A stretch of 64,000 bases of DNA, taken from assembly GCF_003573545.1 (NCBI RefSeq), contig NZ_QWET01000025.1, positions 1 to 64,000 on the forward strand, in the 5' to 3' direction. This DNA comes from Mariniphaga sediminis (GTDB lineage: Bacteria; Bacteroidota; Bacteroidia; Bacteroidales; Prolixibacteraceae). Positions 52,595 through 63,031 of this stretch are shown one piece after another; positions within the stretch are counted from its first letter, which is position 1, and each line of letters starts with the position of its first letter. The notes beneath the pieces were generated by a model. That model was not told the DNA's origin and ran no database searches. It saw only the letters and a program-made list of their open reading frames with translations. Made by a program: the position numbers and the translations under genes.

Positions 52595-55231
52595 ATGAAT
52601 CTCAAACATATACTAATCTTATTTTTTATTCTGAATATTCTGGGGACTGCAGCCCAAAATTTTGATTACACCCTGTCAGATGATTCTTTGGTAAATTACC
52701 ATGCAAGCCTGAAAAAAATATACCATGCAACCCGCACCGAACTCAGACCGAAGATAGACGGACAACTCGATGATGTGTGCTGGAAACAAGTTGGAAACTG
52801 GCAGGGAGGCTTTATTCAGCAACAACCCAATCAGGCCGGAAAGCCTTCGCAACAAACAAGTTTAAAAATTTTATACGACGATACTTACCTTTACATTGGC
52901 CTCGTATGTTACGATAATGAACCCGAAAAAATAAGGGATGTTTTGGGACGCCGGGATGAATGGAATGGGGATATAGCCGGGATTGCCCTGGATTCGTATT
53001 TTGATAAACAAACAGCATTCGAATTTAATATTACGGCAGCAGGACAAAAAGTGGATTTAATGCACCTGGGGGATTACGGTTGGGATTATAACTGGGATGC
53101 CGTGTGGGATGGAAAAGCATCAGTGGGTGATTCGGCATGGTATGGCGAAATGCGGATCCCGTTCAGTCAACTTCGTTATGCCGATAAGGAGGAACACGTA
53201 TGGGGAATGCATGTATGGCGCTGGATTGACAGACTAAAAGAAGAGGATCAGTGGAAACTTATTCCGGTAGATGCGCCTGCCATGGTTTATATTTTTGGCG
53301 AATTGCACGGCATTAAAAACATCACTGCCAGGCGTAACTTCGAGCTTTTACCCTATGCCAAAATGAAATACATCCCGGAACCGGGCAAGTTGTTTAAGGC
53401 CGATAGTAATTCTCCACCGGCTGCGGGCTTCGGCCTCGACGGCAAGATTGGCATTTCCTCCGACTTTACCCTTGATTATACTATCAACCCCGACTTTGGC
53501 CAGGTAGAAGCCGATCCGTCTGTTCTGAACCTTACCTCTTATGAGGTTTTTTACGAAGAAAAAAGACCGTTTTTCCTGGAAGGAAACAGTATTCTGGATT
53601 TTGGTGCGGGAAGCGATTTGCTTTTTTACTCCCGTCGAATCGGGACTGCGCCAGGTTATCTGCCTTCTGTGGATGAAGGAGAAAACCTGTCGATGCCGGA
53701 TCAGACATCAATCCTGAATGCGCTGAAATTTACCGGAAAAAACCGATCGGGACTGTCGCTGGGAATAATTAACAGCATGACTTCGCGTGAACATGCCGTT
53801 ATTTCATCTGAAAGCCGGGAGCGAAAAGAAACAGTGGAACCGTTCACCAATTATTTTGTCGGAAGGGTCAAGCAGGATTTTAATGAGGGGAATACTGTGC
53901 TGGGCGGAATGGTAACCTCTACCATCCGAAATATAAAGGAAGACCACCTCAAATATTTGCCAGGTAGTTCGCTGGTAGGGGGAATCGATTTCAACCACAA
54001 CTGGCTGAACCGGAAATATTTCATCGATTTCAATGGTTTTTTCTCCAGGGTGGAGGGAGATGAAGAAGCCATTTCTGATTTGCAGCTTAATTCGAGGCAC
54101 TATTTTCAGCGGACAGATGCCCCGCACCTTCATTTTGATGAAACGCTGACTACATTACAAGGATGGGGCGGCAATCTAAGGGGAGGTAAACGCAGCGGTA
54201 AATTCAGGTTGATAGGAACCCTCGACTGGCGATCTCCCGGACTGGAGTTAAACGACCTGGGGTACCTTCGGCAGGCTGACTATATTGATCAAGAGCTGAG
54301 TATGCTCTACTGGATAAATAAACCCAAAGGAATTCTTAACAGCTACTACCTCCAACTGGAGCAGAAACAACACTGGAGTTACGGGGGAGAAAAACTGGGA
54401 GCCGAATTGTCAGGGCGCATCCGGTTAGAATTTAAAAACCTTTGGAAACTGGACTTGATCGGTAACAGGATTTTTTATGAAATGGATACCCGCCAGTTGC
54501 GGGGCGGGCCTTCGTTGCGAATCGATGGCAGCACCCTGGGCCGGTTTTTTGTTCAGACAAACAGCAGTAAAAAGTTGTTTTTGGGAGGAGGGTCTCATTT
54601 TATGTGGAATGATGACAAGATATCCTGGTGGGGGCAGCATGTTTTTCATGTGGAGTGGTTAATCAGCAACCGTTTAAAATTATCGTCGAGGACGACTTAT
54701 ACAGATCAAACCGACAATAACCAGTTTGTTATGCGAGCCACAACGGAAGACGACAGGAAATACGTTGTGGGCCGAATTGATCGCCACACGATTTCTTCTA
54801 CGCTCCGGGCCGAATTTTTTGTTACCCCGGAACTTTCCTTTCAGTATTACGGAAATCCTTACGCAACAGTGGGCAGGTATTACCAGTTCCGGAAAGTAGC
54901 CGCTTCAAAATCAACAGATATTACCCGGCGGTTTACCCCGCTGCCGATTGAAACGGTGAACGGTGACCCCTGGCTGCTGGATGAAAACAGAAATTTGTTG
55001 CTGGATTTGTCTGAGAGCAGCCCCGATTTCAATTTTCAGGAATTTCGTTCCAACTTTGTTGCCCGGTGGGAGTACAAAACCGGCTCTACTATCTATTTTG
55101 TGTGGACCAATACCCGCTCGCGTTTTCAAAGTTATTACGAACCGTCGATTATTAATAGTTTAAAAGGACTAAACAAAGTTAAGGCTGACAACGCATTCAT
55201 GATTAAAGTGAGTTTCTGGTTCTCCATTTAG
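52595..55231 (+). CDS. DUF5916 membrane protein with CBM9-like domain
   Basis: The 878-residue exported protein has a signal (FILNILGTAAQ). A CBM9-like domain covers ~45-230 (RPKIDGQLDDVCWKQVGNWQ, LKILYDDTYLYIGLVCYDNE). A DUF5916 beta-barrel-like C-terminal region then begins with DYTINPDFGQVEADPSVLNL and EEKRPFFLEGNSI, both typical. The protein ends in FMIKVSFWFSI with aromatic residues like an outer-membrane barrel. The family is widespread in Bacteroidetes but its role is unknown. A TAGTTTTG -7-like box (52566-52573) precedes the start. Confidence 0.88.
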   Translation: MNLKHILILFFILNILGTAAQNFDYTLSDDSLVNYHASLKKIYHATRTELRPKIDGQLDDVCWKQVGNWQGGFIQQQPNQAGKPSQQTSLKILYDDTYLYIGLVCYDNEPEKIRDVLGRRDEWNGDIAGIALDSYFDKQTAFEFNITAAGQKVDLMHLGDYGWDYNWDAVWDGKASVGDSAWYGEMRIPFSQLRYADKEEHVWGMHVWRWIDRLKEEDQWKLIPVDAPAMVYIFGELHGIKNITARRNFELLPYAKMKYIPEPGKLFKADSNSPPAAGFGLDGKIGISSDFTLDYTINPDFGQVEADPSVLNLTSYEVFYEEKRPFFLEGNSILDFGAGSDLLFYSRRIGTAPGYLPSVDEGENLSMPDQTSILNALKFTGKNRSGLSLGIINSMTSREHAVISSESRERKETVEPFTNYFVGRVKQDFNEGNTVLGGMVTSTIRNIKEDHLKYLPGSSLVGGIDFNHNWLNRKYFIDFNGFFSRVEGDEEAISDLQLNSRHYFQRTDAPHLHFDETLTTLQGWGGNLRGGKRSGKFRLIGTLDWRSPGLELNDLGYLRQADYIDQELSMLYWINKPKGILNSYYLQLEQKQHWSYGGEKLGAELSGRIRLEFKNLWKLDLIGNRIFYEMDTRQLRGGPSLRIDGSTLGRFFVQTNSSKKLFLGGGSHFMWNDDKISWWGQHVFHVEWLISNRLKLSSRTTYTDQTDNNQFVMRATTEDDRKYVVGRIDRHTISSTLRAEFFVTPELSFQYYGNPYATVGRYYQFRKVAASKSTDITRRFTPLPIETVNGDPWLLDENRNLLLDLSESSPDFNFQEFRSNFVARWEYKTGSTIYFVWTNTRSRFQSYYEPSIINSLKGLNKVKADNAFMIKVSFWFSI

Positions 55232-55255
55232 GACAAAGATGTATTTTTGTCCCCC

Positions 55256-56593
55256 GTGAATTTTACACACTATATACCTTTTTACAGGCGAAATCTCCGA
55301 CTGGCTTTTCCGGTTGTTCTTTCGCAAATCGGGCAGGTGACTGTATCCCTGGTCGATAATATGATGGTAGGGCATGTGGGTACCACAGAGCTGGCTGCCT
55401 CGGCTTTTGCCAATAGTATTTTTACAATCGGGATGTTTTTCGGGATGGGTATCACCTACGGAATAACCCCGCTGGTAGGCAAAGCTTTTGGAAATAGAGA
55501 AACGGATAATGTGGTACAATGGCTGAAAAACGGGACTTTTACATTGTTGATAGTCACTTTCGCACTTGCACTGATTATGTTTGGGGGATATTTCCTGTTG
55601 CCGTTTATGGGGCAACCTGCCGATGTAATGGAACTTGCAGGACCGTACTATCTTTTACTTAGTGCCTCCATCATTCCTTTTATGTTATTCTTTTCGCTGA
55701 AACAGTTTTTTGAGGGAATTGGTAATACGAAAATTGCCATGCAGATTACGCTGATTTCCAATGCCATTAATGTGGCGGTAAATTACGTGCTGATTTTCGG
55801 AAAGTTTGGCTTCCCTGAACTGGGATTGATAGGAGCCGGAATTGGGACCCTGGTTTCACGCATTTTTATGCCGCTGCTTTACATTATATATATAGTATGG
55901 ATTCCGCAATTCCGGCGGTATTTTACGCTGGCCCGTTTGCAGGCCTACAGTAAAGAACGGATTTTGTCTGTCCTGAAAATTGGAATTCCAATTGGGTTTC
56001 AGCTTATTGTAGAAGTACTTACTTTCAGTATTGGTGCGGTAATGATGGGATGGCTGGGAGAATCTCCGCTGGCAGCACATCAGGTTGCCCTCGGACTGGC
56101 CAGTTTCCCTTATATGATTTCCGTCGGTATTTCGCAGGCGGCCACAATCAGGGTGAGCCACCAAATGGGAAGAAACGATTTCCATTCGTTACGGATGGCA
56201 GCTTTTGCCTCCATGCACCTGGTGGTTGTATTCATGTTTGTGATGGGGCTGATTTTTGTGATAGGAAGGAACATTTTGCCGCTGATGTTTACTACCGATC
56301 CGCATGTTGTTTCAATCACAGCCCAATTATTAATTGTCGCTGCCATTTTTCAGGTTTTTGATGGATTGCAGGTAGTAATGCTGAGCAGTCTGAGAGGAAT
56401 GGCCGATGTGAAAATTCCTATGTTGATAGCTTTCGGCGCTTACATGTTGATCGGAATTCCTACATGTTACGCCCTCACCTTTTTACTCGATTTCGGGCCT
56501 CAGGGAATATGGTTTGGATATCTTACAGGCCTTGGGGTAGCAGGCATTTTCTTCTATTTTCGGTTTAAATATAACGTTAGAGAAAGGGCATAA
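55256..56593 (+). CDS. MATE-family efflux transporter
   Basis: The product is 445 residues with about 12 membrane helices. NorM-like features are RRNLRLAFPVVLSQIGQVTV at the start, VDNMMVGHVGTTELAASAFA and the mid-point GWLGESPLAAHQVALGLAS. It should export cationic compounds with Na or H. I start at GTG 55256 (VNFTHYIPFYRRN), which fits the family; TTG 55247 is an alternative. No ATG is in frame nearby. It lies 24 bases after the DUF5916 gene. Confidence 0.92.
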   Translation: MNFTHYIPFYRRNLRLAFPVVLSQIGQVTVSLVDNMMVGHVGTTELAASAFANSIFTIGMFFGMGITYGITPLVGKAFGNRETDNVVQWLKNGTFTLLIVTFALALIMFGGYFLLPFMGQPADVMELAGPYYLLLSASIIPFMLFFSLKQFFEGIGNTKIAMQITLISNAINVAVNYVLIFGKFGFPELGLIGAGIGTLVSRIFMPLLYIIYIVWIPQFRRYFTLARLQAYSKERILSVLKIGIPIGFQLIVEVLTFSIGAVMMGWLGESPLAAHQVALGLASFPYMISVGISQAATIRVSHQMGRNDFHSLRMAAFASMHLVVVFMFVMGLIFVIGRNILPLMFTTDPHVVSITAQLLIVAAIFQVFDGLQVVMLSSLRGMADVKIPMLIAFGAYMLIGIPTCYALTFLLDFGPQGIWFGYLTGLGVAGIFFYFRFKYNVRERA

Positions 56594-56598
56594 AAAAA

Positions 56599-56632
56599 CG
56601 GGTTACCCTTGGTGACGATAACCCGATTGTTC
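56599..56632 (+). terminator. Terminator after the MATE gene
   Basis: CGGGTTA (56599-56605) pairs with TAACCCG (56619-56625), with a short inner stem, right after the stop. The downstream T-run is weak. Confidence 0.55.
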
Positions 56633-57025
56633 ATAGCTTAGTTTAGTTAGACCTGGAAATAATATTGGTTTAACAGAGAAAAGGTAGTGTTTCAAATAAC
56701 GTTTAATTTACATTGAATTAAAACTCTGCTAATATAGCACAAAATTGGTTTAAATGTCAAATAAAATTAAAAAATTATTAATAAGTGTTAAATAATGTTC
56801 TGGCGAAATTTGTAATTAATTGATTATTAAGAAACACAAAAAAATGACCGACAGAAAAAATTTTTTGGTTTCTGAATATTTTTTCGTTCCGGTTCCCCAA
56901 AGAGTTTTCATTAATATTCATTTAAAGAAGAATTTTTAAAAATGAATAAAAAATTACAGGATTTGGCAGGATTCAATTTTTAGAATAAAAATATACCTTG
57001 CAGGAAATAAATAAAAGATTTGAAA
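56633..57025. other. AT-rich intergenic region before the polyol dehydrogenase
   Basis: No gene is seen in about 390 bases. The stretch 56740-56960 is rich in A and T with runs of A. I find no clear promoter match and no conserved RNA fold. Confidence 0.4.
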
Positions 57026-58066
57026 ATGAAGAAGGTGGTTTTAACAGGGATAAGGGAGATGCAAATGACAACCACACCCGAACCAGTTCTTTTACAGGAA
57101 GATGAGGTGAAAATAAAGCTGGTTTCCATCGGTGTATGCGGCTCCGATATTCATTATTATTCCGAAGGAAAAATTGGTAGTCAGGTAGTTGAATACCCGT
57201 TTGCCGTAGGGCATGAATGTTCGGGGATAGTGGAAGAAGCAGGAGCCGGGGTTACCCATGTTAAGCCTGGTGATTTAGTGGTAGTCGACCCTGCCGTGCA
57301 TTGCGGCCATTGTGATCAGTGCCTGTCGGGGAGGCCTCACACGTGTCGGAACAATCGTTTTTTGGGGTGCCCCGGGCAATTGGAGGGCTGTCTTTCCGAA
57401 TATATTGTGATGCCGTCATTTACCTGCTTTCCGGTAAGCGGAAAGCTGAACCCGGTGCAGGCTGCCTTAATTGAGCCGTTTACAATTGGCGTATACACGG
57501 TAAATCTGGCGGAATTAAAACAACCGGATGCATCGGCTGCTATTTTTGGCGCAGGTCCGATTGGTCTGAGCGTGTTGCTGAAGTTACTGGCCGATGGAAT
57601 AACAAACGTGGGGGTGATTGAACCATTGGAATATCGCCTTAAAAAAGCAAAGGAAATAGGGGCAAAATACCTTATCAATCCTGAAAAAGAAGACGTGGAA
57701 GCCAGTGTTAAAAAGCAGGAAGAACTACTTGTAGACGTGGTGTTTGAAGCCAGCGGCGAGCAGGAGGCCGTGACCAATGCGGTGAAGATTCTCAAACCCG
57801 GCGGTAAGTTGTTGCTGGTGGGTATTCCTCCTTCGGCCCAATACACTTTCGATATGGATTTGATGCGACGAAAAGAGTTGACAATTATAAATGTCCGCCG
57901 GCAAAACCATTGTGTAGAAGAAGCCATCGATTTGGTTGTAAGCGGAAAAGCCGATGTGGAAAAGATGGTAACCCATCATTTTTCACTGGAGGAAACGCCT
58001 GTGGCTTTTGATATTGTTGAAGGGTATAAGGACGGCGCAATTAAAGCAATGATAAATTTTTCATAG
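57026..58066 (+). CDS. Zinc-dependent polyol/alcohol dehydrogenase
   Basis: The 346-residue enzyme is a medium-chain dehydrogenase of the sorbitol/xylitol type. Catalytic zinc ligands are in GVCGSDIHYY and GHECSGIVEEAG. The structural zinc loop has HCGHCDQCLSGRPHTCR with four Cys, and IFGAGPIGLSVLLKLL is the NAD motif. The polyol-type loop (HYYSEGKIG) suggests sorbitol, xylitol or a similar sugar alcohol. I start at ATG 57026; TTG 57020 is rejected. fecR follows 78 bases later. Confidence 0.9.
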   Translation: MKKVVLTGIREMQMTTTPEPVLLQEDEVKIKLVSIGVCGSDIHYYSEGKIGSQVVEYPFAVGHECSGIVEEAGAGVTHVKPGDLVVVDPAVHCGHCDQCLSGRPHTCRNNRFLGCPGQLEGCLSEYIVMPSFTCFPVSGKLNPVQAALIEPFTIGVYTVNLAELKQPDASAAIFGAGPIGLSVLLKLLADGITNVGVIEPLEYRLKKAKEIGAKYLINPEKEDVEASVKKQEELLVDVVFEASGEQEAVTNAVKILKPGGKLLLVGIPPSAQYTFDMDLMRRKELTIINVRRQNHCVEEAIDLVVSGKADVEKMVTHHFSLEETPVAFDIVEGYKDGAIKAMINFS

Positions 58067-58144
58067 ACTGAATACCCATCTTTTCCTGTTTGGTTGTTCT
58101 TATTTAAAGGCGAAGAAGTTTTTAAAGACTATGAAACACCAAAA

Positions 58145-59356
58145 ATGGAAAAGAACGACCGGTATTTAAAAATTGCAAAGCTGATTGCAGATGACTTAAA
58201 TGGTTCTCTTAATGCAGAGGATAAATCATTTTTGGAAAACTGGATTCTTGAATCGGAAGAAAACAGGGAAATCTACCATCAGATTAAAGACGGTACATGG
58301 TATGCAGAGCAATCAGCCGGCATAAAAAAATACCTTCCGGAAGAGGGATGGGAAAAGATTGAAAAGCAAATTAAATCTCCTCTTGGAAGAAGATCGGTTT
58401 TTATGATTGTTGGCAAATATGCCGCGGCAGCTGCCATTCTTTTTTCCGTATTTCTTTTTGTAAAAGAAATTACATTCAGAAATGACACGGCAACGGAATT
58501 AGTCCAACCTCAGCAAACGCCGCTCAAACCCGGCGTAAAGGAGGCCAGGCTTATTCTGGACGATGGGCGGGTTATCCCGCTGACTGCTGATTCGGCGTTT
58601 TCCATTGAGGAGGAAAACGGAACGGTTATCGATAAAACTACCCAGACAATTGATTATGCCAAAAATGCAGCCAAACCACCCCGTGAAATATTTAACACCA
58701 TAATAACCTCCACAGGGGAAGAATTTTCGCTAAATCTTTCCGATGGAACGAAGGTTATTTTAAATGCTGAGAGTGAAATACGGTTTCCAGTCGTTTTTGT
58801 CAGGGATGAAAGGGTAGTGGAGATAACCGGGGAAGCCTATTTTGAGGTAGCCCGCGATGCAGAGCACCCTTTTATTGTAAAAACACCCGCCTCCGTTACA
58901 CAGGTTTTGGGGACTTCTTTTAATGTAAGGGCTTATGATGATGAGCTTTCTGAAAAAATTACACTGGTTGAAGGAAAAGTGGATATTTCTCGTCAGGATA
59001 ACGGGAATCAAACCATTACGCTGAGCCCCGGAGAGCAGGCATCCGTTTCCGGCACCGGCGGAGAGATTAAGGTTGAACAGGTAAATATTGCCTACTACAC
59101 AGCCTGGAAAGACGGGCGATTTATTTTCCGCAACGAACGGCTGGAAGATATTGTGAGAAACCTGAAACGCTGGTACCAGTTTGATGTGGAGTACCTTAAC
59201 GAAGATACAAAGGATATGCGCTTTGGTGCAACGCTTGATCGGTATAAAGAGGTTAATCCCATTTTTAAAATATTCAATAATACCAGACTGGTTAACATCA
59301 TTCAAAGTGAGAACAAGATAATTATTAATATACCAGATGAGAAACGAGAGACGTAG
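58145..59356 (+). CDS. FecR-family anti-sigma factor without adjacent sigma factor
   Basis: From ATG 58145 the product is 403 residues. It has a cytoplasmic N terminus (~1-80) and one membrane helix (~87-108, VGKYAAAAAILFSVFLFV). A FecR domain (~180-280) has GTKVILNAESEIRFPVVF and VLGTSFNVRAYDD, and a DUF4974 domain closes the protein (AWKDGRFIFRNERLEDIVRN). No ECF sigma gene lies upstream; the previous gene is the dehydrogenase. It precedes a SusC with STN domain, so it should still control that locus with a sigma factor encoded elsewhere. Confidence 0.92.
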   Translation: MEKNDRYLKIAKLIADDLNGSLNAEDKSFLENWILESEENREIYHQIKDGTWYAEQSAGIKKYLPEEGWEKIEKQIKSPLGRRSVFMIVGKYAAAAAILFSVFLFVKEITFRNDTATELVQPQQTPLKPGVKEARLILDDGRVIPLTADSAFSIEEENGTVIDKTTQTIDYAKNAAKPPREIFNTIITSTGEEFSLNLSDGTKVILNAESEIRFPVVFVRDERVVEITGEAYFEVARDAEHPFIVKTPASVTQVLGTSFNVRAYDDELSEKITLVEGKVDISRQDNGNQTITLSPGEQASVSGTGGEIKVEQVNIAYYTAWKDGRFIFRNERLEDIVRNLKRWYQFDVEYLNEDTKDMRFGATLDRYKEVNPIFKIFNNTRLVNIIQSENKIIINIPDEKRET

Positions 59357-59365
59357 TAAAAAAAA

Positions 59366-59400
59366 GATGCGGGAGATAATTGCGAGCCATCTACCGCATC
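59366..59400 (+). terminator. Hairpin between fecR and susC of the second locus
   Basis: GATGCGG (59366-59372) pairs with CCGCATC (59394-59400), with AGA/TCT inside after one mismatch. There is no T-run, so it is more likely a processing or attenuation hairpin than a terminator. It holds the same place as the hairpin at 4570. Confidence 0.5.
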
Positions 59401-59448
59401 CGAGAATTAAATTAGAAACGTTCATGTCTAACTTAATACAACAAATGT

Positions 59449-62400
59449 ATGAAAAAAAATTTTGAACAATTGTTTTTCCTTTATGGGAAAAAGTTGAGAA
59501 AATCTTGGCGAACAATGAAATTGACAGTATTTATATTACTGCTGGGAATATTGCAGATTCATGCAACGAATGTTTTTCCCCAGGGAAGGTTGGTAAACCT
59601 TGAATTTGAAAAAATTTCTCTGGAGGATTTGATTTGGGAAATCCAGGAGCAGACCGACATTGTTTTTGTTTACGGGAAGAAAGACATTCGTGATGTGAGA
59701 GACATCAATATTCACGCAACCAATTCGGAAGCCATTGAGGTAATTAAATCGTGTATCAAGGGGACCAACGTGGAATTAGAGATCATCGATGGTGTCATTG
59801 TACTCAGAAAGAAAGAAGAGAGTCCGGTACCCTCCGTACAACCTTCGTTTGTGGTGTCCGGAAAAATTACCGATAACAATGGTGTCCCGTTACCGGGAGC
59901 TACCGTATTGATTAAAGGGACTTACCGGGGAGCCACAACAAATGAAGAGGGAACATACCGTCTCGAAGTTCGTGATGGAAGCACCGTACTGGTTGTTTCT
60001 TTCCTTGGTTTTGCGACACAGGAAGTGGCGGTGGATGGAAGGAGCACCGTGGATGTAACCATGCAGGAAGCTGTTACCAGCATCGATGAAGTGTTGGTAA
60101 TAAGTACCGGTTACCAGCAACTGCCTAAAGAGCGTTTGTCTGGTTCGTTTGAAGTTATTGACGGAAAATTATTTAAAGATCGTCCCAATGCAGACATCGC
60201 ATCCTCGCTGGAGGGGATGGTGCCAGGTTTTCAGCGGGTGATTAAAAACAATCCTGATGGTTCTATTTCGTATGATAACCGCATCAGGGGGCAGGGCACA
60301 CTCACAGAATCTATTGCCAATCCGTTGCTTGTAGTGGATGGGTTCCCGGTAGAAGATGCTGACTTTTCTACCATCAATCCGAATATTGTGGAGTCTGTTA
60401 CCATTTTGAAAGACGCGGCGGCGGCTTCCATTTGGGGGGCCCGGGCCGCCAACGGGGTAATTGTTGTGACAACCAAAAGCGGTAAGGGGTCCGATTTTTT
60501 TGAGGTAGACGCCAATGCTTTTGTGCGCGTAGGTTCCAAACTAGATCTTGGTTATGTGAATCCGATTGCCGACACAGAAACGCATCTAGCCTGGGAAAAG
60601 TATGTGTATGATAACAAACTGACCGGGAATTTAACCCCGTCGGCGCTTGGAGAGATTATTTTTTCACAGACCCCGAGTCTGACTTTATACAATGAATTTA
60701 ACCTGGGTAATCTCAGCGAATCAGAATATAACAGTCAAATTGCACAGTTAAAACAATATAATTATCAGGACGATGTATACGAATATTTTCTGAAAAAGAA
60801 TATTTACCAGCAATACGATGTTTCCATTACGGGAGCAACAGAGCGAAACAATTATTCTTTCTCTGTGCTGTATGATAAAACAAACTCCCATTTTGTAGGA
60901 GATGAATCTCAGAAAGCCCTGATCTCGTTCAAAGACAATTTTAAAATGAACGACTGGCTGCGGTTGGATGTTGGGGCTACCATCGGGCTTCAGAACAATA
61001 CCAACGAAGGAGCAAGCCTGAGGGATATTCGCGGTTTACCGCCTTACCAAAGACTGGTAGATGAAAACGGGGACTATGTTCCTATGGCAAAGGATTATTA
61101 CCTGCCCATATTGAATGAAGTTTCGGAGAAGGGCGACTTTCCCTATTCCGACTGGAATTACAACCTTCTGCAGGAACTGCGCAGCAGCGACAGGCAGTCC
61201 CAGAGAAATACGGTTCGTTTGCAGGCTGGTTTGAATGTGAAGATTTTAAAAGGTCTTACCTGGAATGGAAAAATCCAGTACGAGCGAGTAGAAAACAGCA
61301 GTAAAGATTTGTACTCAGAAGAGAGTTATCTTGTACGGAACCAGGTAAACCGTTACAATGGTTACGACCATGAAACCGGGAAAGTAACCAGTTATAGTGG
61401 TGTTGGGTATGCTTTCCCCGAGGGGAGTGCATTAGACCGCTCTTCCACCCATCACGAAAGTTATGTGCTTCGCAACCAGCTTCAGCTGGATAAAGATTTG
61501 GGTAACCGGCATCATATTATGGCGTTGGTGGGAAGTGAAGTGAGTTCCTATGTTTCCAATTTTAACCAGCAAATTCGTATTTGGGGCTATGACGATGAAA
61601 AGTTGTTGTACCCGAATCAGCCTTTTTATGATGACTATGGCGCCTCCCAGTTTTACACACCAAGCAAAATCAGATTAGACCCTGTAAGAGACTGGTCTTC
61701 TGCTTATACTGACAACCGGTTCTTTTCACTTTTTGGAAATTTTGCATACACGTATAACCGGAAATATACGCTTACCGGAAGTGTACGTACCGATGCATCG
61801 AATATGATTGTAAAGGATCCTAAATACCGGTATGCGCCATTTTGGTCAGTTGGCGGACGTTGGTCTGTTAATCAGGAAAGATTTATGGCAAATGCTGCCT
61901 GGATCGACCGTTTGCAATTGCGGGGATCTTACGGGGTTTTGGGAAATGTTGTTACCAGCACTTCTGTGATTCCTCTCATTTCTTACAGTTCGAGCACCAG
62001 TTATTATAACCAGGAGTATTATGCCAGTGTAAAAGATTTTGGGAACCCGCTTCTGCGTTGGGAAGAAACGAAAACGCTTAACCTGGGAATCGATTATGCT
62101 TTCTTTAATAATAAACTGAGCGGGAAAGTTGACCTCTACTCAAAACGTAGCGAGGATGTGCTGGCTAAAGTAGATATTGCCGGAGCTTACGGCCTGGGCT
62201 ATTCAAATGCTGTAAATGCTGCTGAATTGATGAACCGGGGTATTGAAGTAGAGATAGCCACTTTGCAGCATATCACACACGATTTGAGTTGGAACGGAAG
62301 ACTTGTTGTATCGCACAACAAAAATGAAGTAACAAAACTGGATATATTCAGTTACTATCCTGCGCGTATTGTAATGGAAGATGTGTTTGTAGAAGGAAGA

Positions 62401-63027
62401 CCTATTTCTCCTGTCTATTCCTACATATACGAAGGAGAAGAAAACGGAATTCCGATGGTTCGTTTTGAGAACGGGCAGAAAACAGAGATATTCAATATTC
62501 CCACGGTTTCAGATGCCCGCAATTTTATGCAGTATGAAGGTTCATTGATACCGACTACGGAACTTGGTTTTACAAGTAATTTTGAATACAAAGGCTTTTC
62601 ACTCAAAGCCATCGCTACCGGGCGATTCGGACATGTATTCCGGATAGATGCTCCCCGCTACCCTCTGTTAAACAGTGCTTTTGGTTCAGTGCTTGGAAAA
62701 CCAATGGAAGAAGTAGTTAGCGGATCACCGGACAAATTTCCGGGCCTGCCGCCTGCAAGCGTTCCCGATATTGCTGCATACAGCATTGTTCGGAATTTTA
62801 ACACGTTGGTTGAAGATGCCTCCAATATCCGGTTAAAAGAAGTAACCTTGTCTTACACGCTTCCACGTGGGTTTGTTCAAAACTGGAATATTTCCAATGT
62901 CAGACTTTACAGCCAGGTGAATAATTTGGGAATACTGTGGAAGGCCACAGATACTTATTACGACCCGGATTTTCCACGGTTTAAAATGCCGGTTTCTTAT
63001 TTGCTCGGCTTAAATGTCACATTCTAA
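59449..63027 (+). CDS. SusC/RagA-like TonB-dependent transporter with STN domain
   Basis: The 1192-residue outer-membrane importer has a signal with a long basic start (ending LQIHATNVFPQ). An STN domain covers ~45-120 (EKISLEDLIWEIQEQTDIVF). A carboxypeptidase-like domain (~135-215, PLPGATVLIKGTYRGATTN) and a plug with ISTGYQQLPKERLSGSFEV and KDAAAASIWGARAANGVIVV follow. The barrel closes with LLGLNVTF. The STGYQxLPKERxTGSF variant marks a subgroup often found with a SusD and thioredoxin-like or peptidase partners, so its substrate need not be a sugar. susD starts four bases after the stop. Confidence 0.93.
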   Translation: MKKNFEQLFFLYGKKLRKSWRTMKLTVFILLLGILQIHATNVFPQGRLVNLEFEKISLEDLIWEIQEQTDIVFVYGKKDIRDVRDINIHATNSEAIEVIKSCIKGTNVELEIIDGVIVLRKKEESPVPSVQPSFVVSGKITDNNGVPLPGATVLIKGTYRGATTNEEGTYRLEVRDGSTVLVVSFLGFATQEVAVDGRSTVDVTMQEAVTSIDEVLVISTGYQQLPKERLSGSFEVIDGKLFKDRPNADIASSLEGMVPGFQRVIKNNPDGSISYDNRIRGQGTLTESIANPLLVVDGFPVEDADFSTINPNIVESVTILKDAAAASIWGARAANGVIVVTTKSGKGSDFFEVDANAFVRVGSKLDLGYVNPIADTETHLAWEKYVYDNKLTGNLTPSALGEIIFSQTPSLTLYNEFNLGNLSESEYNSQIAQLKQYNYQDDVYEYFLKKNIYQQYDVSITGATERNNYSFSVLYDKTNSHFVGDESQKALISFKDNFKMNDWLRLDVGATIGLQNNTNEGASLRDIRGLPPYQRLVDENGDYVPMAKDYYLPILNEVSEKGDFPYSDWNYNLLQELRSSDRQSQRNTVRLQAGLNVKILKGLTWNGKIQYERVENSSKDLYSEESYLVRNQVNRYNGYDHETGKVTSYSGVGYAFPEGSALDRSSTHHESYVLRNQLQLDKDLGNRHHIMALVGSEVSSYVSNFNQQIRIWGYDDEKLLYPNQPFYDDYGASQFYTPSKIRLDPVRDWSSAYTDNRFFSLFGNFAYTYNRKYTLTGSVRTDASNMIVKDPKYRYAPFWSVGGRWSVNQERFMANAAWIDRLQLRGSYGVLGNVVTSTSVIPLISYSSSTSYYNQEYYASVKDFGNPLLRWEETKTLNLGIDYAFFNNKLSGKVDLYSKRSEDVLAKVDIAGAYGLGYSNAVNAAELMNRGIEVEIATLQHITHDLSWNGRLVVSHNKNEVTKLDIFSYYPARIVMEDVFVEGRPISPVYSYIYEGEENGIPMVRFENGQKTEIFNIPTVSDARNFMQYEGSLIPTTELGFTSNFEYKGFSLKAIATGRFGHVFRIDAPRYPLLNSAFGSVLGKPMEEVVSGSPDKFPGLPPASVPDIAAYSIVRNFNTLVEDASNIRLKEVTLSYTLPRGFVQNWNISNVRLYSQVNNLGILWKATDTYYDPDFPRFKMPVSYLLGLNVTF

Positions 63028-63031
63028 AAAA

